Below are positions 8,319 to 16,985 of a DNA stretch of 64,000 nucleotides, piece after piece (the first letter of the stretch is position 1; each line of letters opens with the position of its first letter). Source of the DNA: Roseibium sp. MMSF_3412 (GTDB taxonomy: Bacteria; Pseudomonadota; Alphaproteobacteria; Rhizobiales; Stappiaceae). A program made the position numbers and the translations under genes. The notes beneath the pieces were generated by a model that did no database searches, had not been told where the DNA came from, and saw only the letters and a list, made by a program, of their open reading frames with translations. The stretch is from the NCBI RefSeq assembly GCF_030733265.1, contig NZ_JASHJI010000017.1:1-64000 (forward strand), read 5' to 3'.

Positions 8319-9497
8319 ATGAAATCGACCAATCCGGTGTTCACCGGTATCGAAACAACCATCTTTGAAACCATGTCCCGGCTCGCGATGGCCCACAACG
8401 CCGTCAATCTGGGGCAGGGGTTTCCGGATGTCGACGGACCGCAGGACATCCGTGAAGAGGCCGCCAGGTCACTCGTTGAAGGACCGAACCAGTATCCGCC
8501 GATGCTGGGCCTGCCGGAACTGCGCGAAGCCGTTGCCGAGGCCAACAGCCGTTTTTACGGATTGGACATCGACCCGAAGAGCGAAGTGATCGTAACGTCT
8601 GGCGCTACGGAAGCGCTTGCCGATTGCATCATGGCGCTGGTGTCTCCAGGTGATGAAGTGGTTCTGATCGAACCGCTGTATGACTGTTATCTGCCGATGG
8701 TCCGGCGCGCGGGCGGAATACCCGTTCGGGTCCGGGTCAGTCCGCCGTCATGGTCGCTTGATGAACAAGCGCTTCGCTCCGCGTTTTCGGACAAGACAAA
8801 AGCAATTCTCATCAACAACCCGATGAACCCGACAGCCAAGGTGTTTTACGAGGCCGAACTGCAGCTCATCTGCGATCTCTGCAAGGAGCACGATGCCTTC
8901 GCAATCTGCGATGAGGTCTATGAACACCTTGTCTTTGACGGCGCCGTGCATCGGCCGCTCATGACGTTTGAGGGCATGCGGGAGCGAACGGTCCGGATCG
9001 GGTCCGCCGGCAAGACTTTTTCGCTGACCGGCTGGAAGGTCGGGTATATCACCGGACCGGCCGAACTGCTCGACCCGATCGGCAAGGCACATCAGTGGGT
9101 GACCTTCACGACACCACCGAACCTCCAGCGCGCAGTCGCCTACGGCTTGCGCAAGGACGACAGCTATTATCGGGACCTGGCCCTCGATCTATCGCGAAAG
9201 CGCGACCGGATGGCGAAGGGGCTTGAAGAGATTGGTTTTAGCGTTCTGCCCTGCGAGGCGACCTATTTTCTGACCTGCGGCTTCGGAAAGCTCGGGCTGG
9301 GATCCCAGGACGTCGAGGTTTGCCAGAGGCTTGTAACGGAAGCGGGGGTTGCCGCTGTGCCGGTGTCCGCATTTTACGCAGGCAACGCACCGACCGGGTT
9401 CGTCCGGTTCTGCTTCTGCAAACAGGACTGGGTCATCGACGAGGCGCTGACACGTCTGTCGGCGTTTTTGTCAGCAGCCCGCAGCGAATCCGCTTAG
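8319..9497 (+). CDS. Class I pyridoxal-phosphate aminotransferase (kynurenine/methionine type)
   Basis: A 392-aa fold-type I aminotransferase. Seen: 'NAVNLGQGFPD' near the N-terminus, 'TSGATEAL', 'NNPMNPTAKVF', 'DEVYEHLVFDG' with the cofactor Asp, and 'GSAGKTFSLTGWKVGY' with the Schiff-base Lys. This set is typical of the kynurenine/methionine/glutamine aminotransferase subgroup; the true donor is not certain. The start at 8319 has 'ggag' upstream and gives the usual N-terminus, whereas the open frame back to 8175 does not. It is followed 23 bp later by the asparaginase gene in the same direction, so the two may form a nitrogen-scavenging operon. Confidence 0.9.
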   Translation: MKSTNPVFTGIETTIFETMSRLAMAHNAVNLGQGFPDVDGPQDIREEAARSLVEGPNQYPPMLGLPELREAVAEANSRFYGLDIDPKSEVIVTSGATEALADCIMALVSPGDEVVLIEPLYDCYLPMVRRAGGIPVRVRVSPPSWSLDEQALRSAFSDKTKAILINNPMNPTAKVFYEAELQLICDLCKEHDAFAICDEVYEHLVFDGAVHRPLMTFEGMRERTVRIGSAGKTFSLTGWKVGYITGPAELLDPIGKAHQWVTFTTPPNLQRAVAYGLRKDDSYYRDLALDLSRKRDRMAKGLEEIGFSVLPCEATYFLTCGFGKLGLGSQDVEVCQRLVTEAGVAAVPVSAFYAGNAPTGFVRFCFCKQDWVIDEALTRLSAFLSAARSESA

Positions 9498-9520
9498 CCT
9501 TGAACAATCAGTAGATCAGC

Positions 9521-10561
9521 ATGAGAAATTCCATGGAAAACCCGGTCCTTGTGGATGTTACGCGCGGCAGCCTCACCGAGAGCGTTCATCGCGGCACAGT
9601 CGCGATTGCCGATGCTCGCGGGAAACTCGTCCTCGGGATCGGTGATGTTGCGGCCCGGGTCTACCCGCGATCGGCCATCAAGGCGCTTCAGGCGCTGCCG
9701 CTGGTGGAATCAGGGGCGGCGGAAGCGCTCGACCTGACCGACGCAGAGTTGTCGCTGGCATGCGCATCGCATAACGGCGAAGAAGTCCATGCCAATGCGG
9801 CCCGGGTCATGCTTTTGAAGGCGGGACTGACCGAAGACGATCTGGAATGCGGTCCGCAATGGCCGCAGCGCATGGAAGATGCGGCAAAGCTCATCCTGGA
9901 GGACGAAGTTCCCTGCGGGCTTCACAACAATTGTTCTGGCAAACATGCCGGATTCCTCGGACTTGCCAGGATCATGGGGGTCGAGACGCAGGGCTACATC
10001 AATGCCTCACACCCCGTGCAGCGCGAGGTTCGCCTTGCTGTGGAGCAGATGACCGGGGAGAGTGTAACGGAAGATGTCTGCGGCGTGGATGGCTGTTCCA
10101 TCCCCACTTACGCTTCGCCTTTGAAAAGCTTCGCGAAGGCCTTTGCCGCGTTCGGGACCGGTGACGGCCTGGAACCCTTGCGCGCGGATGCAGCGCGGCA
10201 GATCTACGACGCCTGCATCAACGAGCCCTACATGGTGGCCGGGGACGGGCGTTTCTGCACCAAGGTCATGGAAGGTTTCAGGGGGCGGGTCTTCGTCAAG
10301 ACCGGAGCCGAGGGCGTTTTTTGCGCGTCCATTCCCGAACTCGGCTTTGGCGTTGCACTCAAATGCGACGATGGAGCGACCCGTGCAGCGGAGGTCATGA
10401 TGGCGACGGTTCTGGAGGCATTGCTGGATCTCAATGAAGATGAGGCCGTGCTGCTGGACGGCCTGGTCAATCCACCGGTCCTGACACGGCGCGGTGCCCA
10501 GGCCGGGCATATCAAGCCCAGAACCGAATTCCTGGATGAGCTGAAGGCGGCGCTTCCTTGA
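9521..10561 (+). CDS. L-asparaginase, Rhizobium etli type II (PF06089)
   Basis: A 346-aa enzyme of the family unrelated to E. coli AnsA/AnsB that hydrolyses asparagine to aspartate and ammonia. Seen: 'YPRSAIKALQ' with the Ser-x-x-Lys catalytic pair, 'CASHNGEEVH' with the second catalytic Ser, 'HNNCSGKHAGFL' (zinc-site Cys and Lys) and 'CGVDGCSIP' (second zinc Cys), which agree with the known rhizobial structures. No signal peptide, so cytoplasmic. Start is ATG 9521 or 9533. The overlap with aminotransferase chemistry next door suggests amino-acid catabolism. Confidence 0.93.
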   Translation: MRNSMENPVLVDVTRGSLTESVHRGTVAIADARGKLVLGIGDVAARVYPRSAIKALQALPLVESGAAEALDLTDAELSLACASHNGEEVHANAARVMLLKAGLTEDDLECGPQWPQRMEDAAKLILEDEVPCGLHNNCSGKHAGFLGLARIMGVETQGYINASHPVQREVRLAVEQMTGESVTEDVCGVDGCSIPTYASPLKSFAKAFAAFGTGDGLEPLRADAARQIYDACINEPYMVAGDGRFCTKVMEGFRGRVFVKTGAEGVFCASIPELGFGVALKCDDGATRAAEVMMATVLEALLDLNEDEAVLLDGLVNPPVLTRRGAQAGHIKPRTEFLDELKAALP

Positions 10562-10579
10562 AGCACAAGGACTCAAAAG

Positions 10580-11023
10580 CTAAAGCTTCTTTTTCATAAA
10601 GACCTTGTGACTGTTTCTTGATGTTTCACTCCAGCCAAGATGTTGGTAGAGGGCGACGTTTTCAGGAATGCCGACATGCGTTGCCAGCGCAATCTCCGTT
10701 GCGCCGGCATGACGGGCATGGGTTTCGGCAGCCTGCATCAGGGATCTGCCAATGCCCTGACCCTTGAAACCGGGGTCGACGGCAATATTGACCAGATGCG
10801 CACCTGGCCCATCGATGCCCAAAACAGCGCAGCCGGCAATTCCACCACTCACTTCGGCAATGAGAACAGTCCGCTTATCGATTTCCTGTTCTAGTCCGCC
10901 GGAGACATCGGGGAGATCGGGCAGCCGTATTTTTAAACGTGCATAGGCGCGATCAATGCACTGTTTAAGCTGCGGAACGTCGGCTAAATTCGCCTTTCTG
11001 ACAACTGTTTCAGGTCCACTCAT
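10580..11023 (-). CDS. GNAT-family N-acetyltransferase
   Basis: A 147-aa acetyl-CoA-dependent acetyltransferase. The central 'VDPGFKGQGIGRSLMQAAE' is the acetyl-CoA pyrophosphate loop (R/QxxGxG/A), and 'LYQHLGWSE' is the usual C-terminal beta-bulge motif. The substrate cannot be told from sequence. It converges on the asparaginase gene and diverges from the DDAH gene, sharing a short 19-bp start-to-start region with it, so the two may be co-controlled. Confidence 0.88.
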   Translation of the reverse strand: MSGPETVVRKANLADVPQLKQCIDRAYARLKIRLPDLPDVSGGLEQEIDKRTVLIAEVSGGIAGCAVLGIDGPGAHLVNIAVDPGFKGQGIGRSLMQAAETHARHAGATEIALATHVGIPENVALYQHLGWSETSRNSHKVFMKKKL

Positions 11024-11042
11024 TCATCACCGGAGTATTTTC

Positions 11043-11849
11043 ATGGCGCATCGGCCGGGGCTGTCCTATCGCTTTACGCATGCCATCACGCGCACGCCAT
11101 CCGACAGCGTTTCAAACGGGATCCGCGCAATCGACAGCGGCGATCCGGATGCTGACAGGTTCCGCGAGGAACATGGCCTTTATGTCAAGGCGCTTCAAGA
11201 GGCCGGGCTGAGGGTCGATGTGCTGCCCGCCCTGGAAGAGTATCCGGACAGCTGTTTTGTCGAGGACCCGGCTTTCTGCCTTCCGGAAGGGGCGATCCGG
11301 TTGCGTCCGGGCACGGCAAGCCGCGAAGGCGAGGGAGCAGCCATCAGGCCGGCACTCGAAAACCGGTTCGGCACGGTGGTCGACTTGCCCGGCAGCGGGT
11401 GCGTGGATGGCGGCGATGTCCTGATGCTGGACGACATCATTCTGATCGGTCTGTCTGCCCGCACCGACCGTGAAGGCGCCGGGGCCTTCGCGCATCTTCT
11501 GACGGACTGGGGATACTCGGCGAAGGTGTGCGAGACGCCTGAGGGCGTGCTGCATTTCAAGACCGCGTGTTCGACACTTGGCGACGACGTCATTCTGGCG
11601 ACGAGGGTGATGGCGGAGAGCGGCTTCTTCGGGAACCGGAAAACGGTGGTCGTGGCCGATGGCGAGGACTATGCGGCCAACGTGATCCGCGTGAACGATG
11701 TCGTTCTCGTGCCCGAAGGCTATCCGCAAACACGTGCGGCGATCGAGGCTGCCGGTTTCAAAACCGTTCTGCTGCCGACCCATGAGGCGCGTAGGATCGA
11801 CGGCGGGCTTTCCTGTCTTTCGCTGCGTTTTGCCTTGGCAGAAAGCTGA
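11043..11849 (+). CDS. Dimethylarginine dimethylaminohydrolase-like enzyme
   Basis: A 268-aa pentein-fold hydrolase that would convert N-omega-methylated arginine to citrulline and methylamine. Seen: 'FTHAITRTPSDS' near the N-terminus, the substrate-binding 'FVEDPAF', 'LPGSGCVDGGDVL', and 'RIDGGLSCLSLRF' with the catalytic Cys near the C-terminus; a catalytic His is expected around 'LHFKTACS'. Start 11043 has 'ccggag' upstream. Length is normal for bacterial DDAH. Arginine deiminase-type specificity is less likely given the short length. Confidence 0.88.
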   Translation: MAHRPGLSYRFTHAITRTPSDSVSNGIRAIDSGDPDADRFREEHGLYVKALQEAGLRVDVLPALEEYPDSCFVEDPAFCLPEGAIRLRPGTASREGEGAAIRPALENRFGTVVDLPGSGCVDGGDVLMLDDIILIGLSARTDREGAGAFAHLLTDWGYSAKVCETPEGVLHFKTACSTLGDDVILATRVMAESGFFGNRKTVVVADGEDYAANVIRVNDVVLVPEGYPQTRAAIEAAGFKTVLLPTHEARRIDGGLSCLSLRFALAES

Positions 11850-11852
11850 TCG

Positions 11853-13223
11853 TCAGGCGCTGACCTGGTTGCCCGTTACCGTGAGATTGGCGTAACGGGA
11901 GACATTGTTGAGCTCGCCGGTGGCGGGCTCCAGCCAGCGGTAACCCTTGATGGCACCGAGTTTCGAGCCCTGCACGATGTTGTTGGTAATGGCGGCAGGA
12001 CCGGCTCCGTCGACCACCGTCACGGCAATCCCGGTGCCGCAATCGCGCAGGATGTTCTGCGAGGCGGCGATGTTGCGCATATAGGGGCCCCAGCCGAGCA
12101 GCATACCGAAACGGGGTGCGCCCTCGATGACGTTGCCGGTCAGGGTCGTATCGGCTTCCGCTGCAATGCCGATGCCGAAGCCGGAGACTTCCGGCGGGTA
12201 AGGGCCTTCTTCGGATATGTTGCGGATGAGGTTGCCAGAGCAGACGGAGAGCCGGCCGCCATCCATGAAATTGGCGATCGAGATGCCGGTGGTGCCGCCA
12301 TCGACAATGTTGTTGGCAATGATTGCGCCCTGGAAATTGAACTCCGAATAGATCGCGCATTCCCCGGATCTGAGGCAGGAATTGCCCTGGATCTGCACGT
12401 TCGACCCCGTGTTGGAGCGGATCGCCGAAAAGGCGCAGTCGGTGATGCGGTTGTTTGAAATCAGCACGCCGCCGGCACGAAACACGTTGATGCCGTTGCC
12501 GAACTGCCCGGTGCCGCCGTAGCGCGCGCCGATCCGTTCGATCCGGTTACCGGAGACAATGGTTCCGTCTTCGCCCTCGCGCCAGCGATGGATCCAGATG
12601 CCGCCATTGGCACAATCGGTCACGGTGTTCCCGGTGATCGCGAGGCCATCGGCCTCGTTGGAGCGGATGCCGGCCTCTGCAGCGCCGTAAATGCGCGAGT
12701 TTTCAACACGGCCGGAACATCTGTCGAGGACGAGGCCCATTTTCGACGACCCGGCGATGTCGCAATTGTCGATGGCAAGGTTCCTGACACCGACGAAATG
12801 CAGGAGGCCTTCGGTGAAGTCGCCGATCGACCGGTTCGCACCGTCGAAAGTGAGCCCCTGCAGGCCAATGTTGCTGACGCCCTCGGCCCGGATGAGTTGA
12901 CCGCCGCCGCCCTGGTAAACGAGACGGGTTCTGCCCGGGACACCGACGATCAGCGTTCCGGAGGGAAGTCTGAGATTGGCTACGGGATAGGTTCCTGCCG
13001 GAAGAAACAGGGCCCTGCCGCGTTCAACAGCGCGATTGACCGCATTCTGAAATTGCGCTGTCTGATCGTTGGATGCGTTTGGAACGAGGCCGAGATCGGC
13101 AGAATCGATCGATCCGCGCAGATCGGCGATATTCATCTGTGCCGCGGCGGCTGTCCCGGAAAGGCACAGGGCTGTCCCGGCAAGAAACATCCTGCGGCTC
13201 GGATTTGAAAGATCGCGTTTCAT
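11853..13223 (-). CDS. Twin-arginine-exported right-handed beta-helix repeat protein (TIGR03808 type)
   Basis: A 456-aa protein. The leader 'NPSRRMFLAGTALCLSG' carries a Tat motif and ends near 'AAAAQ'. The rest is a chain of short repeats with 'I.gN.i.dc' character (for example 'ISNNRITDCAFSAIRSN', 'ITGNTVTDCANGGIWIH'), as in parallel beta-helix, pectate-lyase-like folds. This matches the family known only as TIGR03808, so its function is unassigned; a periplasmic or surface polysaccharide role is inference. Start at 13223 (ATG 13229 is two codons upstream). It ends 4 bp from the convergent DDAH stop. Confidence 0.9.
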   Translation of the reverse strand: MKRDLSNPSRRMFLAGTALCLSGTAAAAQMNIADLRGSIDSADLGLVPNASNDQTAQFQNAVNRAVERGRALFLPAGTYPVANLRLPSGTLIVGVPGRTRLVYQGGGGQLIRAEGVSNIGLQGLTFDGANRSIGDFTEGLLHFVGVRNLAIDNCDIAGSSKMGLVLDRCSGRVENSRIYGAAEAGIRSNEADGLAITGNTVTDCANGGIWIHRWREGEDGTIVSGNRIERIGARYGGTGQFGNGINVFRAGGVLISNNRITDCAFSAIRSNTGSNVQIQGNSCLRSGECAIYSEFNFQGAIIANNIVDGGTTGISIANFMDGGRLSVCSGNLIRNISEEGPYPPEVSGFGIGIAAEADTTLTGNVIEGAPRFGMLLGWGPYMRNIAASQNILRDCGTGIAVTVVDGAGPAAITNNIVQGSKLGAIKGYRWLEPATGELNNVSRYANLTVTGNQVSA

Positions 13224-13358
13224 TTGCACTGCTACCTGCTGAAAGCGTCCCGTGATGGGATGCGGATCGGGGTTTCATCCGGTAATCAGCAAGGGCCGTG
13301 CCGTCACGGGCGATTTTCCGTGAAAGCAGGCGTTTCTGCGAGTTTGCGGGTGGCAGTC

Positions 13359-13389
13359 AAAAAAACCGGCCGGAAAATTTCCGGCCGGT
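13359..13389 (-). terminator. Rho-independent terminator of the YHS gene
   Basis: The near-perfect palindrome 'accggccggaaa' / 'tttccggccggt' (13365-13389) is followed on the minus strand by a run of seven T (13359-13365). It begins about 30 bp beyond the YHS stop codon. Confidence 0.85.
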
Positions 13390-13420
13390 CTTGATCGATC
13401 TGTGAGGGGCAGAAGACCGA

Positions 13421-13894
13421 TCAGAGTTCGCTCGGGTCGGTGTTTTCGATGTTCGTCCAGTTGTCGTCAGCGGACTTGACGAAACCCGGGATGTCCTTGT
13501 TCCAGCGCTCCTGGATGCTCTGGGACAGGTTCAGGTAGAGCTTGCCGTCGACGATCTTCCAGAGGTCGGGATCACCATCGACCTTGACGCCCATTGCCGT
13601 GCCGAATGCGCAGAAACCGCCATAAGCCGGGAGATATTTTTCCGGGTTCTGTTTGAAGAGGTCGCGATTTTCCTCGGAAACGAACCGGTAGGTCGCGCCG
13701 TTGTGGACTTCGGTGATGGAGAAGTCACCATCCTGCGGAGCGCCATTGGTGAAGTAGGAGACGGGGTCGACACCGCGCAGGGCGAGGCCGGTCACGGTTG
13801 CGTTCACATCAAAGCCGGCGGCAAAGGCGCTGGAGACAAGACCGGAGACAACAACGAGCGCAGCGACGGAGCCGCGGATCAGGTTCTTAAGCAT
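13421..13894 (-). CDS. Exported YHS-domain protein
   Basis: A 157-aa protein starting at 13894, where a clean Sec signal peptide begins ('MLKNLIRGSVAALVVVSGL', cleavage near 'SAFAAG'). The mature part 'ALRGVDPVSYFTNGAPQDGD' through 'YLPAYGGFCAFGTAMG' is the YHS family, named for Tyr-His-Ser and often found in metal-linked proteins; here the single Cys is in 'GGFCAFG'. The YHS core is small and its function in this exported form is unknown. It is divergent from a TetR regulator, and paired operators lie between, so the regulator probably controls it. Confidence 0.88.
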   Translation of the reverse strand: MLKNLIRGSVAALVVVSGLVSSAFAAGFDVNATVTGLALRGVDPVSYFTNGAPQDGDFSITEVHNGATYRFVSEENRDLFKQNPEKYLPAYGGFCAFGTAMGVKVDGDPDLWKIVDGKLYLNLSQSIQERWNKDIPGFVKSADDNWTNIENTDPSEL

Positions 13895-13974
13895 ATCAAA
13901 ACTCCCAGGGGTCAGCCCGAAACAGGCATTGAATTTGGACCGGCATGACGCGTTTGCTCTGAAGGGACTTTTTC

Positions 13975-14057
13975 GGTACCATTCGGTTCCTAATAAGGCA
14001 GAGTTGCCCAACGCCGTGCCGGTGACCTGAACATAAGGTTTGGAACCAATCGGTACA
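13975..14057. promoter_or_regulatory. Two inverted copies of a probable TetR operator
   Basis: Site 1 (13975-13990) reads 'ggtaccattcggttcc'. Site 2 (14042-14057) reads 'ggaaccaatcggtaca', which is nearly the reverse complement of site 1. Each is itself a partial palindrome. They lie in the 221-bp region shared by the YHS and TetR genes, the usual place for an autorepressor that also controls its neighbour. Confidence 0.6.
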
Positions 14058-14115
14058 AAACACAAGCGTGTGAAGTTCCGGTGAGCTGTTCGTGACTGCC
14101 GGGCGAGGAAGACAA

Positions 14116-14718
14116 ATGGCAAGACCGCGTGAATTTGATCCCGACGAAGCCATGGACAAGGCGATGGGCCTTTTCTGGGATGTCGGATACGAGGAAGCCT
14201 CGCTGACAGAGCTGCTCGCGGCCATGGAGATCACCAAGGGATCTTTCTACAAGGCCTTTCAGGACAAGCAATCGATCTATCTGGCGTCACTCGACCGGTA
14301 TAACGACAAGGTCATCAGCGGGACGGTGGCCTATCTCGGGAATCCGGCAGAGGGCTCCGGGCGTGCGCGTATCCTGGGTCTCTTCGCCAAGGTGGCGCAG
14401 GCGGTGGAACTGGACGGCGATCGGCTCGGCTGTTTCCTCTGCAATGCGTTGATCGACAAGGCAGCGGAAGGCGGCGAAGCCGAAGGAAAGCTGCAGGCCA
14501 TGGTCCACCGCCTGGAAAGTGCGTTCTACAAGGCGCTTCAGGACGACGGACAGCTAAACGCAAGAGATGCCCGCGAGACGGCACGGGGGGTCCTGTCCGC
14601 CTATTTCGGTCTCAGGGTGCTGGGCCGTTCCGGCCTTTCCAAAGAGATGGCCGCGGATTGCATCCGGCAGGTGGAATGGTTGCTTGCGCGGGGTGGCCGC
14701 GCGGGTCAGACGGCTTAG
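14116..14718 (+). CDS. TetR/AcrR-family transcriptional regulator
   Basis: A 200-aa regulator. The N-terminal helix-turn-helix 'SLTELLAAMEITKGSFYKAF' (about residues 34-53) is typical, and the C-terminal ligand pocket contains two cysteines ('GCFLCNALIDKA'), a pattern I associate with regulators of the YcdC/NemR-like C-terminal group that can sense electrophiles. The start at 14116 ('MARPREFDPDEAMDKAM') is the usual opening for the family; the upstream extension to 14092 is not needed. It is divergent from the YHS gene and probably represses it and itself. Confidence 0.9.
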   Translation: MARPREFDPDEAMDKAMGLFWDVGYEEASLTELLAAMEITKGSFYKAFQDKQSIYLASLDRYNDKVISGTVAYLGNPAEGSGRARILGLFAKVAQAVELDGDRLGCFLCNALIDKAAEGGEAEGKLQAMVHRLESAFYKALQDDGQLNARDARETARGVLSAYFGLRVLGRSGLSKEMAADCIRQVEWLLARGGRAGQTA

Positions 14719-15038
14719 ACGGCACGGCGCTCGCGGCCGATCCTTCGAGACAGGCCTTCGGCCTTCCTCAGGATGAGGCCCAGCCAGTAAACGGTCTCAC
14801 AGGACCTGGTTCCCGGCGGCCTCCCGCCCAACCCAGTTAAGCACACTTTAAACACACAGGTTCCCGGTCTTGCCGCTTTTGCGGCAAACCGGGATGACAA
14901 CCAGTAAGTAACCCGTTCTTTCGAGACACTGCGCTGCTATTTCTCTGGTTCGGCAGGATGCGAATAGAAGCTCAAAAGAAGTTGTTCTACTCATAAGTCA
15001 GTGGGCCAATGGCGTCGGGCCGCTCATGCACCATCGAG
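14719..15038. other. Gene-free stretch with two REP-like palindromes
   Basis: About 320 bp between the TetR stop and the convergent pcp stop. At 14740-14780, 'tccttcgagacaggcc' followed by 'cctcaggatgagg' resembles a short repeat scattered through many alphaproteobacterial genomes. At 14863-14893 'cccggtcttgccgc' pairs with 'gcggcaaaccggg' around a TTTT loop. I see no gene. Confidence 0.6.
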
Positions 15039-15647
15039 CTACTTCAACCGGCGCGCTGTTTCCTGCAACAGTCGCACGGCGGCCTCCTCGATGACAGGAT
15101 AGGACGGCCTGTGATCGGATCTGCCCTTCGGGAGGGACGGCACATGGATGAATATGCTCGGAATGCCGGATCCGATGGAGTCCCACAAGGTGGCATTGCA
15201 CAGATAGGTGCCTGCGTCCGTCGACAGGTTGGCCGGTGCACCGCCGGTCCGGGCCGCGTCGCGAAGCGCGCGCGCGGGCAGGCCAGACACTCTTGCCCGT
15301 TCACGTCTTTCGCCAAGCTCCGGCATTGCCGGTGACGCGCCTTCTGCATCGGGGCGGACGCGCGTCGCGCGATTGACGGCGCGGGTTTCGATGTTCATCG
15401 TGCGCCTTGTACCGTCGACACCGAAATGGACAATGGCATCGGGGTCGAGCTCCTCGCGCAATCTGGAGGTAACTTCCTGTCGGCCTGCCCACGTCGTCGG
15501 CAGCACCTTGAAGACGAACTCGATACCGAACTGATGCCGGCCAAGCCGCTTGGGCAGGCGCGCCATGAGTTGCTGGGTCGGGTTCACTGGTGCCCCCGGG
15601 AACGGGGAAAAACCCGTTACCAGAATGGTCTTTTTGGTGATGTTCAT
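15039..15647 (-). CDS. pcp: Pyroglutamyl-peptidase I (peptidase family C15)
   Basis: A 202-aa cytoplasmic cysteine peptidase that removes N-terminal pyroglutamate. The opening 'ILVTGFSPFPGAPVNPTQQL' is characteristic. The triad is visible as Glu87 ('MNIETRAVN'), Cys150 ('GTYLCNATLW') and His168 ('FIHVPSLP'). Its start overlaps the meaB stop by 4 bp (ATGA), so the two are translationally coupled. Why a pyroglutamyl peptidase is paired with a methylmalonyl-CoA mutase chaperone is not obvious; co-transcription may be incidental. Confidence 0.9.
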   Translation of the reverse strand: MNITKKTILVTGFSPFPGAPVNPTQQLMARLPKRLGRHQFGIEFVFKVLPTTWAGRQEVTSRLREELDPDAIVHFGVDGTRRTMNIETRAVNRATRVRPDAEGASPAMPELGERRERARVSGLPARALRDAARTGGAPANLSTDAGTYLCNATLWDSIGSGIPSIFIHVPSLPKGRSDHRPSYPVIEEAAVRLLQETARRLK

Positions 15648-16642
15648 TCCTTGAGGCCCATCAATCCGGACAATTCGTCAACTGCGAGAGACACGGCGGT
15701 GGTGCCGTTTCGCACGCTGTCTTCCAGTGTTTTCAGCCGGCCGGCGGTCGTTTTGTTGGTTCGAAGCGCGTCCATCATGCGCTGCTGCAGCATGTCCCAC
15801 ATCCAGGCAACCTGTTGCCGGCTGCGCTTTTCCTGCCATTCGCCGCTCGCACGCATGCGATCGCCGTAAAGCTCCACCTGCTGCCAAAGCTTGTCGAGGC
15901 CCTCGTTGGCAAGACCGGAAACCGTGATGACCGGCGGCGTCCAGTTGGGGGATTTCGGGGCCAGAATATGCAGTGCGGCCCTGTAGTCAGAGGCAGCCGA
16001 CCGGGCCCGCAGCGCACCGTCGCCGTCGGCCTTGTTGACGGCGATCATGTCGGCGATCTCAAGGACGCCCTTCTTGATGCCCTGCAACTCGTCACCGGCG
16101 CCAGGAAGCATGAGCACGAGGAAGAAGTCCACCATGTCGGCAACGGTCGTTTCCGACTGGCCGATGCCGACGGTCTCAACCAGGATCACGTCGAAGCCGG
16201 CCGCTTCGCACAAAAGCATCGTCTCGCGGGTCTTGGCGGCGACACCGCCGAGGGTTCCGGCAGACGGGGAGGGGCGGATATAGGCATTCCGGTCGGTCGC
16301 AAGCCGGGCCATGCGTGTCTTGTCGCCGAGAATGGAGCCGCCCGTGCGGGTGGAGGAGGGATCGACCGCAAGCACGGCAACCTTGTGACCGGCAGCCGTC
16401 AGGTTGGAGCCGAGCGTGTCGATTGTTGTCGATTTCCCGACGCCCGGCACGCCGGTTATGCCGACCCGCAACGCCTTGCCGGTGGATGGCAGGACCGCCT
16501 GGATCAATTGGTGCGCCATGTGACGGTGGTCGGCCTTTTTCGATTCCACGAGCGTGATCGCGCGCGCCAGCGCGGCACGTTTGCCTGCCTGCAAGTCGGT
16601 TGCCAGGGTGTGTGGGTCGATCGCGTTGGGCTTCAAGGTCAT
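15644..16642 (-). CDS. meaB: MeaB, GTPase chaperone of methylmalonyl-CoA mutase
   Basis: A 332-aa G3E-type GTPase that loads and protects adenosylcobalamin on methylmalonyl-CoA mutase, whose subunits are encoded at 25.6-29.8 kb. Seen: Walker A 'GITGVPGVGKST' (residues 61-72), 'VDPSSTRTGGSILGDKTRM' (switch region), 'ETVGIGQSE' (Walker B/switch II) and 'NKADGDG' (base specificity). ATG 16642 is preferred; a TTG lies two codons upstream. An inverted-repeat element ends only 11 bp before the ATG, so the native ribosome site and promoter look displaced and the visible ribosome site is weak. Confidence 0.93.
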   Translation of the reverse strand: MTLKPNAIDPHTLATDLQAGKRAALARAITLVESKKADHRHMAHQLIQAVLPSTGKALRVGITGVPGVGKSTTIDTLGSNLTAAGHKVAVLAVDPSSTRTGGSILGDKTRMARLATDRNAYIRPSPSAGTLGGVAAKTRETMLLCEAAGFDVILVETVGIGQSETTVADMVDFFLVLMLPGAGDELQGIKKGVLEIADMIAVNKADGDGALRARSAASDYRAALHILAPKSPNWTPPVITVSGLANEGLDKLWQQVELYGDRMRASGEWQEKRSRQQVAWMWDMLQQRMMDALRTNKTTAGRLKTLEDSVRNGTTAVSLAVDELSGLMGLKE

Positions 16643-16653
16643 GACCAAGGCTC

Positions 16654-16918
16654 AGGGTCAGGACCCATGAATTTGGATGAATTGGTAGAGATGAATTTGT
16701 TCGGATACGAGGCGCAAAGCTGCAGGAAACCGTCCGGTTTCCAAAGGTTCGCAACGACGTTGCCGGGCAAATTCACTCTATCCCTCCAGGACGCAAAAAC
16801 GGCTTCGATCCGCTGCGTCAAACCGCTCGACCGGGCAGGAGCCCGCTTGTCGCGCCTTTCCTTGCAACTCATCGCCGTTTGCTGCGCCAATTCAACCAAA
16901 TTCATGGGTCCTGACCCT
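16654..16918. mobile_element. 265-bp MITE-like element with 32-bp terminal inverted repeats (copy 1)
   Basis: The ends 16654-16685 and 16887-16918 are inverted repeats beginning 'AGGGTCAGGACCCATGAATT', identical at 31 of 32 positions. Nothing inside resembles a transposase; a 98-codon frame on the minus strand is not convincing. The inner segment 16796-16860 aligns without gaps in its landmarks to 34137-34201 of a second element, so the two belong to one diverged family. Ends of this style resemble IS5-group insertion sequences. No clear target duplication is seen. Confidence 0.75.
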
Positions 16919-16985
16919 AGACCACGACAAGGCAAAGGTCACGGTCCCTTTTGGGGGAATGGCAGCGTCGTATCACCAGGTGGGT

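Noticed and set aside
16645..16925. Target-site duplication at the MITE-like element
   Set aside because: Left flank 'ctc' and right flank 'aga' do not match; no reliable duplication can be claimed.
16639..16935. Minus-strand frame of 98 codons inside the first MITE-like element
   Set aside because: It spans both inverted ends and has no transposase motif. Kept as part of the element.
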